The notes: a model not told the origin generated them from the letters alone. Counted from the first letter of the stretch, positions 1-9,745 are shown. The stretch: DNA of 64,000 nt from Intestinimonas butyriciproducens (GCF_016901775.1 NZ_JACJKW010000004.1:64001-128000); one strand, 5' to 3'. Program-made: numbers and translations.

Positions 1-2535
1 CATGTAGACTGGAAAGAGCGCAAAGTCACCCAGGTCAAAACCTTTCTGGAGGAGGAGCCGCTCCAAAAGCCACTCAATCCGATTGCCGGCTATGTACCCA
101 TTGAGAAAATCGAGAACGGCATCATTTACACAAGGGATCACCGCTACATCAAGGTGGTCGAGGTGGTTCCGGTGAATTTCATGCTCCGCAGCGCCCAGGA
201 ACAGAGAGGGATCATCTATTCCTTCATTTCCTACCTAAAGATCGCGCCGGCTAAGGTGCAGTTCAAGGTGCTGACAAAACGGGCGGACATCAACCGGCAT
301 CTCCAGATGGTGAAGAAAGAGCTGGAACAGGAAACCGATCCCCACTGCCGTGTCCTGCAGGAAGACTATTTACAGCTTATCCGGCAGCTTGGTTCCCGAG
401 AGGCGGTGACCCGACGCTTTTTCCTGATTTTTGAGTATGAGGAGATGCCCGGCACTCGGCGGGGCCACGAGGAAGAGGAAGCCATCTCGTCGCTCCAGAC
501 GGCGGCCCGGACAGCCGCCAACTACCTGCGGCAGTGCGGCAACACCGTCTTGATGCCGGATGACGAGGACGAGGCGACTTCCGAGATCCTTTACAGCATT
601 CTTTGCCGCCGGCAGAGCAATACTCAGCCCTTTCAGGCGAGGGTCAAGCAGGTGCTGTCGGACTACATTGCATCCGGCCGTAGCCTGGATGCGATCCCTT
701 CCAATGAATTCTACGCTCCCAGGCGGATAGATTTCTCTCACAGCCGCTATCTGGAGGTGGATGGACTCTATTACGCCTATCTGCTGGTCCCTTCCGCCGG
801 GTATAAGCCCCAGGTCCCGGCCGGGTGGCTGAGCCTGCTGGTGAATGCCGGGGACGGGATCGACCTGGATATGTTTTTAGCCAAGCAGCCCAAAGACCGC
901 ATGGTGCGGAAACTCGGCCAGCAGTTGCGGATCAACCGGAGCCGGATCAAAGAGGCCAGTGACACCAACACCGACTTTGATGATCTGGATGGCGCCATCC
1001 GCTCCGGCTATTTTCTGAAGGATGGCCTGGCCAACAACGAGGATTTCTATTACCTCAATCTGCTGATTACTGTTACGGCGGACAGCGTGGACGAACTGGA
1101 GTGGAAGTGCGCGGAAATGAAAAAACTTCTGCTCTCCCAGGACATGGACGCGCAGGCCTGTTCCTTCTGTGAGGAGCAGGCTTTTTTATCGTCCCTCCCC
1201 CTGGTGTCGCTGGAGCACCGGCTCTTTGAGCGGTCCAAACGGAACGTCCTGACCTTGGGGGCGGCCAGCTGCTATCCGTGCATCAGCTATGAGATGTGCG
1301 ATGACAACGGTATCCTGCTGGGGGTGAACAAGTACAACAACTCGCTGATCATCGTCGATATTTTTGACTCCCGCATTTACAAAAACGCGAATATTGCCAT
1401 CTTGGGGACGAGCGGCGCCGGCAAGAGCTTCACCATGCAGTTGATGTCCACCCGGATGCGGCGCCGGGGCATCCAGGTCTTTATTATCGCCCCGCTCAAG
1501 GGCCATGAGTTCCACCGGGCCTGCGCCAATATGGGTGGGGAGTTCATCAGCATTTCGCCGGCTTCCCGCAACTGCATCAACGTCATGGAGATCCGCCGGG
1601 TGGATAACTCGGTGGACGATCTTCTGGACGGCCCCAGCATCGAAAAATCCCAACTGGCCGCCAAGATCCAACGGCTCCACATCTTCTTTTCTTTGCTGAT
1701 TCCGGACATGTCCCATGAGGAGCGGCAACTGCTGGACGATGCCTTGATCCGCACCTATGCCAGAAAAGGGATCACCCATGAAAACAGCAGTTTGGATGAC
1801 CCGGCCCACCCCGGCCATTACCGCCCGATGCCTGTCCTGGGGGACTTGTATGAGGTGCTGCGGGAGTCTCCCGACACCAAGCGCCTCGCCAACATCATCA
1901 ACCGGCTGGTCAACGGCTCGGCCCGAACCTTCAACCAGGCTACCAATGTGTCGCTGGACAACAAGTACACGGTTTTGGACATCTCAGAACTGACCGGCGA
2001 CCTGTTGACCGTGGGGATGTTCGTGGCCCTGGATTTCGTCTGGGACAAGGCCAAGGAAAACCGCACAGTGGAGAAGGCCATCTATATCGACGAATGCTGG
2101 CAGTTGATCGGCGCCAGTAGCAACCGCCTTGCCGCAGAGTTTGTTTTGGAAATTTTCAAGATTATCCGCGGCTACGGCGGCAGTGCTATCTGCGCCACCC
2201 AGGACATCAACGACTTTTTTGCCCTGGAGGACGGAAAATACGGTAAAGGCATCATCAACAATGCCAAAACCAAGATCGTCCTCAATCTGGAGGAAGAGGA
2301 GGCCCGCCGGGTCCAAACCCTGCTGCACCTCTCCGAGGCGGAAGTCATGGAAATCACCCACTTCGAGCGGGGCAACGGGCTGATCAGCACCAACAACAAT
2401 AATGTGACCGTCGAGATCAAGTGCAGCCAACTGGAAAAGGAACTGATCACCACAGACCGCCGGGAACTGGTGGAACTGCTGGGGAAAAGAGAACACCAGA
2501 CCCAGAATGTGCCGGAGGACGATGTGGGTGCGTAA
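1..2535 (+). CDS. virB4: VirB4/TraE-type conjugative ATPase, 5'-truncated by window edge
   Basis: This is the cytoplasmic ATPase that powers assembly and substrate transfer of a type IV secretion (mating) channel. The frame is open from base 1, so the gene begins upstream of the window; a GTG at 154 is only an internal codon. A Walker A motif, GTSGAGKS, lies near nt 1405-1428 and a Walker B segment, YIDECWQL, near nt 2080-2105. About 844 residues are visible, close to full length for Firmicutes VirB4 proteins. It heads the conjugation block containing VirD4 at 5.15-7.13 kb. The family assignment is firm; the missing N-terminus cannot be judged. Confidence 0.95.
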   Translation, partial: HVDWKERKVTQVKTFLEEEPLQKPLNPIAGYVPIEKIENGIIYTRDHRYIKVVEVVPVNFMLRSAQEQRGIIYSFISYLKIAPAKVQFKVLTKRADINRHLQMVKKELEQETDPHCRVLQEDYLQLIRQLGSREAVTRRFFLIFEYEEMPGTRRGHEEEEAISSLQTAARTAANYLRQCGNTVLMPDDEDEATSEILYSILCRRQSNTQPFQARVKQVLSDYIASGRSLDAIPSNEFYAPRRIDFSHSRYLEVDGLYYAYLLVPSAGYKPQVPAGWLSLLVNAGDGIDLDMFLAKQPKDRMVRKLGQQLRINRSRIKEASDTNTDFDDLDGAIRSGYFLKDGLANNEDFYYLNLLITVTADSVDELEWKCAEMKKLLLSQDMDAQACSFCEEQAFLSSLPLVSLEHRLFERSKRNVLTLGAASCYPCISYEMCDDNGILLGVNKYNNSLIIVDIFDSRIYKNANIAILGTSGAGKSFTMQLMSTRMRRRGIQVFIIAPLKGHEFHRACANMGGEFISISPASRNCINVMEIRRVDNSVDDLLDGPSIEKSQLAAKIQRLHIFFSLLIPDMSHEERQLLDDALIRTYARKGITHENSSLDDPAHPGHYRPMPVLGDLYEVLRESPDTKRLANIINRLVNGSARTFNQATNVSLDNKYTVLDISELTGDLLTVGMFVALDFVWDKAKENRTVEKAIYIDECWQLIGASSNRLAAEFVLEIFKIIRGYGGSAICATQDINDFFALEDGKYGKGIINNAKTKIVLNLEEEEARRVQTLLHLSEAEVMEITHFERGNGLISTNNNNVTVEIKCSQLEKELITTDRRELVELLGKREHQTQNVPEDDVGA

Positions 2536-2650
2536 TGCGCCGGTAATACGGGCTTTATGCGTATTGCCGGGCAAAGGCGCTGTTAATGCGCCGATTATAC
2601 GCATTCCCCACGCCCTTCTACGCTGTCAATACGCTGATAATACGCATTAA
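2533..2650. repeat. Iteron-like TAATRCG repeats between virB4 and the next gene
   Basis: The 129-base gap after virB4 holds degenerate copies of an approximately 20-base unit. They are TAATGCGCCGGTAATACG at 2533-2550 (overlapping the virB4 stop), an extended copy at 2584-2605, and AATACGCTGATAATACGCAT from 2628. An inverted partial copy, TTATGCGTATTGCCGG, lies at 2555-2570. The last copy runs into the AAGGAGG ribosome-binding site at 2649-2655. The arrangement suggests a protein-binding array or a folded mRNA spacer; the function is unknown. Confidence 0.6.
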
Positions 2651-2664
2651 GGAGGCAGTGCAAC

Positions 2665-3186
2665 GTGAAAACACGCGCTGACTTATACAGCCATGAGGCT
2701 GTCGGCCTGCTCCGGGACATTACCATGTATCGTGTTCTGGAGAAGGAGCAGTTGTTCAGGCTGCACCCTGGAAAACGGGATAAAATAGAAAATCTGCTGA
2801 CCCATTTGACCAAGCAGGGACGTATCTGGCTTGTAGATGGCCGCTACTGCGCCTCGCCGGATTGTGCCGAACAGGTGGATCGGGGACTGCTTGCCGCCAT
2901 TTGGGTACTGGCTGATTTCATTGACCAGGTGGAGTACCACTCCGTCAGCGACTTTCCCGCTAAAATCATTTTCTTTGCCGAGGGGGATGTCTACGAGATC
3001 ATCCATGTGGAGCAAGGGAAAGAGACGATGATTTCCCATCTGCTCTCCGTGCCAAAGGAGGAACCGTCCAAGTACATCGTGCTGGTGGACGATCTATCCC
3101 AACTCCAACATCTGGACCTCCCGCCAGTCAACGGCTACTGCACCGTTTCCCCCAATGGGGAGGTTCAATATTACCAGAAAGAATAG
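2665..3186 (+). CDS. Unknown ICE accessory protein (DUF5697-like)
   Basis: A 173-residue soluble protein with no signal peptide or membrane segment. The GTG start is chosen because AAGGAGG lies ten bases upstream. The N-terminal 60 residues are helical with an HTH flavour (EAVGLLRDITMYRVLEKEQL), followed by an alpha/beta C-terminal half. It resembles the DUF5697 proteins that sit beside virB4 in Clostridia conjugative elements; that label is from memory, not a search. It may be a winged-helix accessory factor of transfer. Function unknown. Confidence 0.75.
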   Translation: MKTRADLYSHEAVGLLRDITMYRVLEKEQLFRLHPGKRDKIENLLTHLTKQGRIWLVDGRYCASPDCAEQVDRGLLAAIWVLADFIDQVEYHSVSDFPAKIIFFAEGDVYEIIHVEQGKETMISHLLSVPKEEPSKYIVLVDDLSQLQHLDLPPVNGYCTVSPNGEVQYYQKE

Positions 3187-3196
3187 GAGGACACAT

Positions 3197-3859
3197 TTGG
3201 ACAGAGCAATCCTGTCAAAGCGCATTACATCCATCTTATCCGATATTTCAAGGCTGAACAGCGCCCTGTATGCGCTCAACACCACCGACATCCAACGCTA
3301 CCCGGAGAACTATGAGGTTCTGTCCACCGACGCCGCGCTCCGGGCCGAGCGGGTCGCCTGCCGGCTCCGGCACATTATCTACGCGGCCACTCCCATCAAA
3401 AAAGAGGAATATCTCACATCCGCCGCCGTTATGCAGGGCGTGGAGATCCAGGAAGAGGACGGCATCATCGAGATCAAGCTCCCCTGCCTGCTGCCCAAGC
3501 GGAAACAGCGGCAAAGCACCGAGTTCCTGCTCGACCCGTTCACAGCGGCGCTGGCCCAGTTTGCCAAGAGCCATGCCATGCCGCGCCTGCGTCACTGTGT
3601 TGTCTGCTTCTCCCATGTGTATTGCAAAGACTTGCCTCTCCAAAGGGTACGGGACTATGACAACCTGGAGCTGAAGCAATTTCTGGACGTGGCCGCCTCC
3701 TTCATCCTGACCGATGACAGCGGGCTTTTGTGCGACGCCTATAACACAACGGAACTTGGGCCGGAGGACTGCACCCGCATCTCCATCATGGACAGCGCCC
3801 GGTTTCCCGACTGGCTGGATGCCCGCCAAACGGCCCTGCGGTCAATCAAAGACCTGTAA
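3197..3859 (+). CDS. Unknown ICE protein (DUF6100-like)
   Basis: A 220-residue protein. The TTG at 3197 is preferred because AGGAGG stands at 3185-3190, seven bases upstream; an upstream in-frame ATG at 3155 would overlap the previous gene and has no ribosome-binding site. The N-terminal 60 residues look coiled-coil-like (repeated SDISRLNSAL and AALRAERVACRLR helices); the C-terminal half is mixed. It belongs to the virB4-virD4 accessory set (DUF6100-like, from memory). No catalytic motif is visible. Confidence 0.75.
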   Translation: MDRAILSKRITSILSDISRLNSALYALNTTDIQRYPENYEVLSTDAALRAERVACRLRHIIYAATPIKKEEYLTSAAVMQGVEIQEEDGIIEIKLPCLLPKRKQRQSTEFLLDPFTAALAQFAKSHAMPRLRHCVVCFSHVYCKDLPLQRVRDYDNLELKQFLDVAASFILTDDSGLLCDAYNTTELGPEDCTRISIMDSARFPDWLDARQTALRSIKDL

Positions 3860-3915
3860 ATCACGGCAGGAAAGCATATCCCATTTTCCCCCTTTAGGAG
3901 CTTCTCATTCCGGGA

Positions 3916-4007
3916 CGTGCCTTTTGGCACGAAAAGCCCTTGAAAATAAAAGGGATTGCTACCCACGCCGCCAAGCAAAAACGCCCAGGTTATAGCGACC
4001 CTGGGCG
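3916..4007 (+). other. Two hairpins upstream of the 4038 gene
   Basis: The 178-base gap 3860-4037 contains two perfect stems. CGTGCC/GGCACG lies at 3916-3931 with a TTTT loop, and CGCCCAGG/CCTGGGCG at 3982-4007 is followed by AAAAA. Neither is followed by a U-tract on the plus strand, so they look like mRNA-processing or translation-control structures rather than clean terminators. Confidence 0.5.
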
Positions 4008-4037
4008 AAAAATTCTTCCTGGGAGGTGAACGGGATC

Positions 4038-5171
4038 ATGGGCGCGCCGACATCTTCTCTGCCGGCCCCGGACACGCTTCCGGGCCTTTTGCTGACGCTG
4101 ACCGCTTTGGCCGGCGAGTTCTCGACAAGTCTTGTCCACCGACTTCCCGGCTCTGATTCCTACAAAGAGGCGGCGGTCAAGCGCCTCAAGCGGGAAAAGC
4201 TCCTGCGAACCTATTACCATGACGGCCTGAGAGGTCTGCGACTGACTGCCACCGCCAAACGGCTCCTTTTATCTGCCCGGCCGGATTTGTTCTCTGGTAT
4301 CTTTTCCGGCTCCACCGTAACCAACACCCCAAAGTATACTGTGCCGCACCGACTGCGCCTGCATCGGATGGCCGAGGTGCTGGTGACGATGATGCAGGCC
4401 CGTGTTCCATCCTTCCCCTGGGAAAAGTCCGCTGTCTTTCAGCCTGAGCCGCCCCCGGCTGGCTTCTGCGCCAGCCTGCCGGCCTATTACAGTTCCCGCG
4501 AGGTGAAGGAGATCGGCCCGCAATCTTCCAAAATTCGTGGCTCACGGGCGACCGGCGTTCTACTGACGGAAAGCGGCATCTTTGTTGTCTACAATACAGC
4601 CGCGTCCAAAACCAAATGGGAATACAAAGCCGAATTGCGGATGAAGGCCCTGCTGCAGATCGAGATCTGTCAGCGACGGCTTTCAGCGCAGTACGCCGAC
4701 CTGCCGGTGAATGCCGTGGTGTTCGGCCAGGGCTTGGAACCGCTGGAGCATCTCATGGGGCCGGGGGATAGAGCATCCCGCAACTACTTTGTCCTGGACG
4801 GCAGCTTTGACCACTTCTATTACCTGACCAGTGACCACCACGGCGAAGTGATGCTGCGTCTGCTCTGGGACAATTCGCTCAAGTCTGACCTGGACACGAT
4901 TTTGTCTGAGGATCTTCTGCCCTGGGACCGGCAATGCCCGGTAGAACATGATGCGCTGGATGCGGCGGGAACCCCGGTCCTGTTCGGTTATCTGGGGGAT
5001 ATGCCCCGCATCCGCCGTTTTGACACGGCGTTGGAACTCCATGAGCGCAGCGGCATCCTGATCTGCTTTGATTTTCAGGAGGCCGCCCTGCGCCGTTCCT
5101 GCGGCCGGCGTGTTCAGTTCCAGTGCATCGACTTCGATGCTTTTGAAGGGAGTGTATGCCATATCACATAA
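4038..5171 (+). CDS. Replication-relaxation-like HTH protein upstream of virD4
   Basis: A 377-residue protein. The ATG at 4038 follows GGGAGG at 4021-4026; a GTG at 4026 inside the ribosome-binding site is rejected. Residues about 20-75 form a probable winged helix (KEAAVKRLKREKLLRTYYHD, then LRLTATAKRLL). The remainder is alpha/beta without transmembrane segments. Winged-helix proteins of the replication-relaxation family occur in this position, just before traG/virD4, in Gram-positive conjugative elements, so a role at oriT or in DNA processing is plausible but inferred. Its end overlaps the virD4 start by about 20 bases, indicating translational coupling. Confidence 0.7.
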   Translation: MGAPTSSLPAPDTLPGLLLTLTALAGEFSTSLVHRLPGSDSYKEAAVKRLKREKLLRTYYHDGLRGLRLTATAKRLLLSARPDLFSGIFSGSTVTNTPKYTVPHRLRLHRMAEVLVTMMQARVPSFPWEKSAVFQPEPPPAGFCASLPAYYSSREVKEIGPQSSKIRGSRATGVLLTESGIFVVYNTAASKTKWEYKAELRMKALLQIEICQRRLSAQYADLPVNAVVFGQGLEPLEHLMGPGDRASRNYFVLDGSFDHFYYLTSDHHGEVMLRLLWDNSLKSDLDTILSEDLLPWDRQCPVEHDALDAAGTPVLFGYLGDMPRIRRFDTALELHERSGILICFDFQEAALRRSCGRRVQFQCIDFDAFEGSVCHIT

Positions 5172-7131
5172 GAATCTCATTAAGGGTTTGATTGCCCTGC
5201 CCTTCGCCGTGTCCGCCCTGCTCTACGGCGGCGGGTATCTCTCCCAGTTCCTCTATAACTACGAGGTGTGGCAGACCGCCGGCGGGACGCTGTATAGCGG
5301 GACGTCGCCGCAGTTGCCGGACCCCGCATTTCTCTCCTGCGTGCAGGCTGCCTTTCGTTTTCCCTACGGTCTCTACGGGATCGGCATTTGTCTGGGGCTT
5401 CTGGGCCTGCTGATCCTGATGGTCATGCGGATGGGCTACAGCGACACCGGGGAATATGACAGTGCCCGCAATTTTACCTACTCCAACAAGGGCACCTACG
5501 GGACGGCGGGATTTTTGAACCGCAAGGAGCTGAAGGGCGTCCTGGATCTGGTGTCCGACATCCGCAAACACCACGGGACGATCCTGGGGGAACTGGACGG
5601 CCAGGTGGTCTGCGTCCCGGAAAACACCCGGTTCAACGGCAATATCGCCGTGTATGGAGCATCCGGCTCGAAAAAGACCAGGGCCTTCTGTGTCAATATG
5701 ATCCTGCAGTGCGCCGCGAGGAAATCCAGCATGGTCATCACCGATCCCAAATCCGAGCTGTACGAAAAGACCAGCGAGTACCTGCGGGACAAGGGTTACA
5801 CCGTCCGCGTGTTCAATCTGGTGACGCCCTCCGCCTCGGACTCCTGGAACTGTCTTGCGGAGATCGAGGGCAAGGAGCTGATGGCCCAGCTCTTCTGCGA
5901 TGTGGTCATTAAAAACACGGGCAGCGAGCGGGGCGATCATTTCTGGGACAATGCCGAACTCAATTTGCTCAAGGCCCTGGTCCTCTACGTCAGTAGCAAT
6001 TATCCGCCGGAGAAACAGAACATCGGCGAGGTTTACCAACTGCTGTCTATGAGCAACGAGAAAGAGCTGAACGCCCTGTTTGACGTTCTGCCGGTGAGCC
6101 ACCCGGCCAAGGCCCCTTACAGCATCTTCAAGCAGTCCTCGGAAAATGTCCGAGGCGGCGTCATCATCGGGCTGGGGAGCCGGCTGCAGGTGTTCCAGAA
6201 CCAGGACATCCGCAACATCACCAGCCGTGACGAGATCGATCTGGAATTGCCGGGCCAGCAGCCCTGCGCCTACTACTGCATCACCAGCGACCAGGATTCG
6301 ACCTTCGATTTCCTTTCTTCTCTGTTCCTGTCCTTTATTTTTATCAAACTGGTGCGATTTGCGGACGAGCGATGCCCCAATGGGGAGTTGCCCGTCCCTG
6401 TTCATGTCTTAGGGGAGGAGCTGTGTGCCACAGGGGTGATCCCAGATCTGTCCCGGAAAATCTCCGTGATCAGGTCGCGCCGCGTCAGTCTATCGTGCGT
6501 GTTTCAAAATCTCGCGGGCCTTCAGAACCGATACCCCTATAATCAGTGGCAGGAAATCCTGGGCAACTGTGATGTCCAGTTGTTTTTGGGCTGTACGGAT
6601 GCTCTCACCGCTCAGTTTATCTCGGACCGCACCGGCGAGGCCAGTATCAGTGTCACCAGCAAGGCCAAGCAGCTGGGGACCTGGCGGATCTCCAACTACA
6701 CCCCTGAGTACCGGGAAACCAGCGGCGTGGGCCGCCGAAAGCTGATGACGATGGATGAAGTCCTGCGGATGGACACCGATAAGGCACTGGTCATCATCCG
6801 CGGAAAAAATGTACTGGAGGTAGATAAGTACGACTATTCCAAGCACCCCGAGGCGAAGAAACTGCGGCCCAGCAAGGCCGCCGCCCATATCCCTGAATGG
6901 AAAAAGGCCAAGACCGCACCTGCGCCCAGAGGGAAGAAGCCCCAGCCCTCTTCCTCTAAGAAAGCCAAAGGCAAGGCGGCTGGGGGAACTGAGCACCCTG
7001 CGGCAAAGCCGGCTTCGGCTACGCCGCCAGCCGGCGCGGCAGGCTCTCCAACACCAGGGGCTGCTGCGCGGGGGTCTAATATCGTCACCACAACGAAAAA
7101 ATCAATTCTGGTAAAGCAAAAGGAGGAATGA
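5152..7131 (+). CDS. virD4: VirD4/TraG-type coupling protein
   Basis: The type IV coupling ATPase that delivers the relaxase-DNA complex to the VirB4-driven channel. There are two N-terminal membrane segments (LIALPFAVSALLYGGGYL and GICLGLLGLLILMVM). A P-loop-like GASGSKKT lies at 5656-5679, and a Walker B-position segment, VHVLGEELCATG, near 6397-6432. The tail after residue about 580 is Lys/Pro/Ala-rich and probably disordered. The start is uncertain: GTG 5152 or ATG 5137 are in frame, and the GAAGGGAG at 5145-5152 is too close to either. Both nucleotide motifs deviate from consensus. The family call is strong. Confidence 0.92.
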   Translation: MYAISHKNLIKGLIALPFAVSALLYGGGYLSQFLYNYEVWQTAGGTLYSGTSPQLPDPAFLSCVQAAFRFPYGLYGIGICLGLLGLLILMVMRMGYSDTGEYDSARNFTYSNKGTYGTAGFLNRKELKGVLDLVSDIRKHHGTILGELDGQVVCVPENTRFNGNIAVYGASGSKKTRAFCVNMILQCAARKSSMVITDPKSELYEKTSEYLRDKGYTVRVFNLVTPSASDSWNCLAEIEGKELMAQLFCDVVIKNTGSERGDHFWDNAELNLLKALVLYVSSNYPPEKQNIGEVYQLLSMSNEKELNALFDVLPVSHPAKAPYSIFKQSSENVRGGVIIGLGSRLQVFQNQDIRNITSRDEIDLELPGQQPCAYYCITSDQDSTFDFLSSLFLSFIFIKLVRFADERCPNGELPVPVHVLGEELCATGVIPDLSRKISVIRSRRVSLSCVFQNLAGLQNRYPYNQWQEILGNCDVQLFLGCTDALTAQFISDRTGEASISVTSKAKQLGTWRISNYTPEYRETSGVGRRKLMTMDEVLRMDTDKALVIIRGKNVLEVDKYDYSKHPEAKKLRPSKAAAHIPEWKKAKTAPAPRGKKPQPSSSKKAKGKAAGGTEHPAAKPASATPPAGAAGSPTPGAAARGSNIVTTTKKSILVKQKEE

Positions 7132-7138
7132 TGCTTAC

Positions 7139-8566
7139 ATGGCAAAGAGAAAAACGACCGTCCCGCCTGACGAGAAGGATCTGGAAAGCGTGGGCACGGA
7201 GGTTCTCCCGCCCGCCGAGGACGCTGCGCCTGCGGAGGAGGATATGGCCGCCGCCCCCGATCCGTCCCGCGAGATACCTGTATCTCCGGACGAGGACAGC
7301 GGGCTGGCCGGAGAAGGCTCTCCGGACGGGGACGCCGCACAGGAGGATGCTCTTTTAGAGGAATCCGACCTGAGCCGTGCGGACAGCCCGCCCTCCGGGG
7401 AGGAGTTCCAGACAGCCCCGGAGGAACAGCAGGCGGCGGAGGACGAAACCTATGGCGGTATTCTGCAAGAGCTTGGCGGCTCCGCACCTGATGGAGAGGA
7501 ACCTCTGACGCTGGAACAATCCGATGCTCCCCAAAGTGAGACGGAAGGCTTCAGCGAGGACGATTTGATGCTTCTCTCCGAGGAAGGGGCTTCTTCCGCG
7601 GAAGATCCGGCTCCCCTTGCTGATCGGCCGGTCCGCCCCGCTCCTGCCGATCCCCGCCGCAACCGGATTTTGACTATCGATGCCCGGGATGAAATTCAGA
7701 CCGAGGCGGAGCGGGAGGCCACCATCTGGCATGAGATCCAGAACTCCTACCGCACCCGCCGGATTCTCACCGGCTCGCTGGACGGCGTAGAAAAGACGGA
7801 GTCCGGCCTGACCCTTGCAGTGGTGAATTACAAGGGGTTCCGGGTGGCTATCCCGGTCAAGGAAATGATGCTCTACACCGGGAAGATGCCCTCTGGCCGG
7901 GAGTTCATGGAACTGATGGACCGGCTGCACCGCATCCTCAACTCCCGGCTGGGAGCGGAGATCGACTTTGTGGTAAAGGGCTATGACAACGACACCCGCA
8001 GCGTAGTCGCCAGCCGGCGGGATGCTATGCTCCGCAAACGGCAGACCTTCTATATGGACACCGACGAGCTGGGCGAGCACCTGATCTATGAGGGCCGCGT
8101 GGTACAGGCCCGTGTGGTTGCTGTGGCTGAAAAGGTGATCCGAGTTGAGGTGTTCGGTGTGGAGTGCTCCATTGTGGCGCGGGGCCTCTCCTGGGAGTGG
8201 ATCGGGAATGCCAGAGAGCATTTCAGTGTGGGGGACCGCATCCTCGTCCGTGTTCTGCGGATTCAGCGCGAGGACTTAGAGCATATCACGATCCAGGTAG
8301 ACGCCCGCAGTGTTTCCGCCACCACCAGCCACGATAACCTCAAAAAGTGTATGCCCCAGTGCCGCTATGCCGGCCGCGTCACCGATGTTCGTAATGGCGT
8401 TGTCTTCATCCGCCTGAACAATGGCGTCAACGCCATCGCTCACTCCTGCTATGACCTCCGCGCCCCTGGGAAATCGGATGATGTGAGTTTTGCCGTGACG
8501 CGGCTGGACGAGGAGCAGGGCGTGGCTGTTGGAATCATCACCCGCATCATCAAACAACACCTGTAA
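7139..8566 (+). CDS. S1/OB-fold RNA-binding domain protein
   Basis: A 475-residue protein with a very acidic, Pro/Ala/Glu-rich N-terminal 170 residues, followed by three S1-like OB-fold units at roughly residues 205-270, 320-390 and 410-475 (for example RVVQARVVAVAEKVIRVEVF, and YAGRVTDVRNGVVFIRL). S1 units bind single-stranded RNA or DNA. The gene follows virD4 by seven bases with AAAGGAGGAATG as ribosome-binding site. The position inside the transfer operon suggests a DNA- or RNA-handling accessory role; this is inference from domain and context. Confidence 0.8.
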   Translation: MAKRKTTVPPDEKDLESVGTEVLPPAEDAAPAEEDMAAAPDPSREIPVSPDEDSGLAGEGSPDGDAAQEDALLEESDLSRADSPPSGEEFQTAPEEQQAAEDETYGGILQELGGSAPDGEEPLTLEQSDAPQSETEGFSEDDLMLLSEEGASSAEDPAPLADRPVRPAPADPRRNRILTIDARDEIQTEAEREATIWHEIQNSYRTRRILTGSLDGVEKTESGLTLAVVNYKGFRVAIPVKEMMLYTGKMPSGREFMELMDRLHRILNSRLGAEIDFVVKGYDNDTRSVVASRRDAMLRKRQTFYMDTDELGEHLIYEGRVVQARVVAVAEKVIRVEVFGVECSIVARGLSWEWIGNAREHFSVGDRILVRVLRIQREDLEHITIQVDARSVSATTSHDNLKKCMPQCRYAGRVTDVRNGVVFIRLNNGVNAIAHSCYDLRAPGKSDDVSFAVTRLDEEQGVAVGIITRIIKQHL

Positions 8567-8581
8567 AGGAGTTCCTGTTTT

Positions 8582-9745
8582 ATGAAACGTCTGAGACATC
8601 TGGCGCTGGGCCTCATTCTGATTTTGTCGCTGACGACCAGCGCCTTTGCCGCTGAAGTCCCGGAAAACCTGGTCGTGGAAAATCTCAACGGACAGCAGCG
8701 CATGGTAAAGACCTATGTTCTCTCCCCGGAGGCTGATCCGGACACTTTGAAGGAGCCATCATTTGATTACGATGGCTTTCACTATACCTGGGCCTATACC
8801 ACCAAAGAGGAGCAGCCCTATCTGGAAACCAAAGCGGTGACGGAGACTGTCACCGTGGAAACTTCTTCTAAGGACCTTTCTGCGATCCTTGCGGAGCTGG
8901 CCCCCAGCATTGCCTACGACAAAGACGGGTACACCGGGGAGCTGGCGCTGGATCATACCACCCTGGTCACGGAGGCGGCGGGCTACACCACCAAGTACAG
9001 CACCGTGACCGATACCAAGGTCATCGGCAATTTGGACCGAAACGACATGAGCTATGTCCCCGCCACGACCACCAAGAACGGCAAGACCCTCTCCCTGGTG
9101 GATGTGGAGTGGCAGGTCACCGGAACCGACCTGGTGGGCGAGGCCTTGGTGCCTTCCCGCTACCAGGCGGTGGCCACCTATTCCGCCTCCAGCAGTTACA
9201 GCGCAGCCACCGGCTATGTGACGACCGCCGAATACAGCGGCGAGGTCACGGCGGAGGGGATCGAGAGCATTACCTATACCGTTGTCTATACAGGAGCCGA
9301 AATCGTTCCCGCAGATGGCGGTGGAAATGGCACGGGGATTTCCCTTCCGGGTGGAGTGGCGCTTCCCCTCATAGGGGGCATTCTGCTGGTTTTGCTGCTG
9401 GGCGGCCTTGCCTTCTGGCTCTTGAAGAATCGGAAAAACGTCTGCGTCTATATCCCCGGCGACCGGCCAAATGACTATAAGCTGACAGAGAAATTCCGCG
9501 TTGCGCCGGAAAACCCGGAAATTGATATTACCGGGGCAGATCTTGGCGGTAGCGGCCTTGTAGCGGTAGAAGTCAAGAAGTCCCTCGCCAAAAAGCTGCG
9601 GGGCCAGGTCTTTACGGTACATCATCCCTTTGGAACACACCAGTACAGCATCACGCAGGATCGGCGGGATGACTGGCATGAGTTCGCGCTGAAGGAGGAA
9701 GAACCATTATGCGAAGCAGAAAATACAGAGGCCTCTGCGGGCTGA
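8582..9745 (+). CDS. Secreted, membrane-anchored transfer-operon protein
   Basis: A 387-residue protein with a clear signal peptide (LGLILILSLTTSAFA, cleavage after residue about 22). A Thr/Ser/Tyr-rich extracellular region of about 230 residues follows, then one transmembrane helix (LPLIGGILLVLLLGGLAFWLL, residues about 261-281) and a cytoplasmic tail of about 100 residues. The ATG follows AAAGGAG. The 3' end overlaps the sortase start by 37 bases in another frame, so the two are probably co-translated. It is likely a mating-surface component; no recognised catalytic motif was seen. Confidence 0.75.
   Translation: MKRLRHLALGLILILSLTTSAFAAEVPENLVVENLNGQQRMVKTYVLSPEADPDTLKEPSFDYDGFHYTWAYTTKEEQPYLETKAVTETVTVETSSKDLSAILAELAPSIAYDKDGYTGELALDHTTLVTEAAGYTTKYSTVTDTKVIGNLDRNDMSYVPATTTKNGKTLSLVDVEWQVTGTDLVGEALVPSRYQAVATYSASSSYSAATGYVTTAEYSGEVTAEGIESITYTVVYTGAEIVPADGGGNGTGISLPGGVALPLIGGILLVLLLGGLAFWLLKNRKNVCVYIPGDRPNDYKLTEKFRVAPENPEIDITGADLGGSGLVAVEVKKSLAKKLRGQVFTVHHPFGTHQYSITQDRRDDWHEFALKEEEPLCEAENTEASAG

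Noticed and set aside
1186-1818. Long minus-strand open frames inside virB4 and the adhesin
   Set aside because: Antisense shadows of GC-rich coding sequence, without ribosome-binding sites or recognisable proteins.
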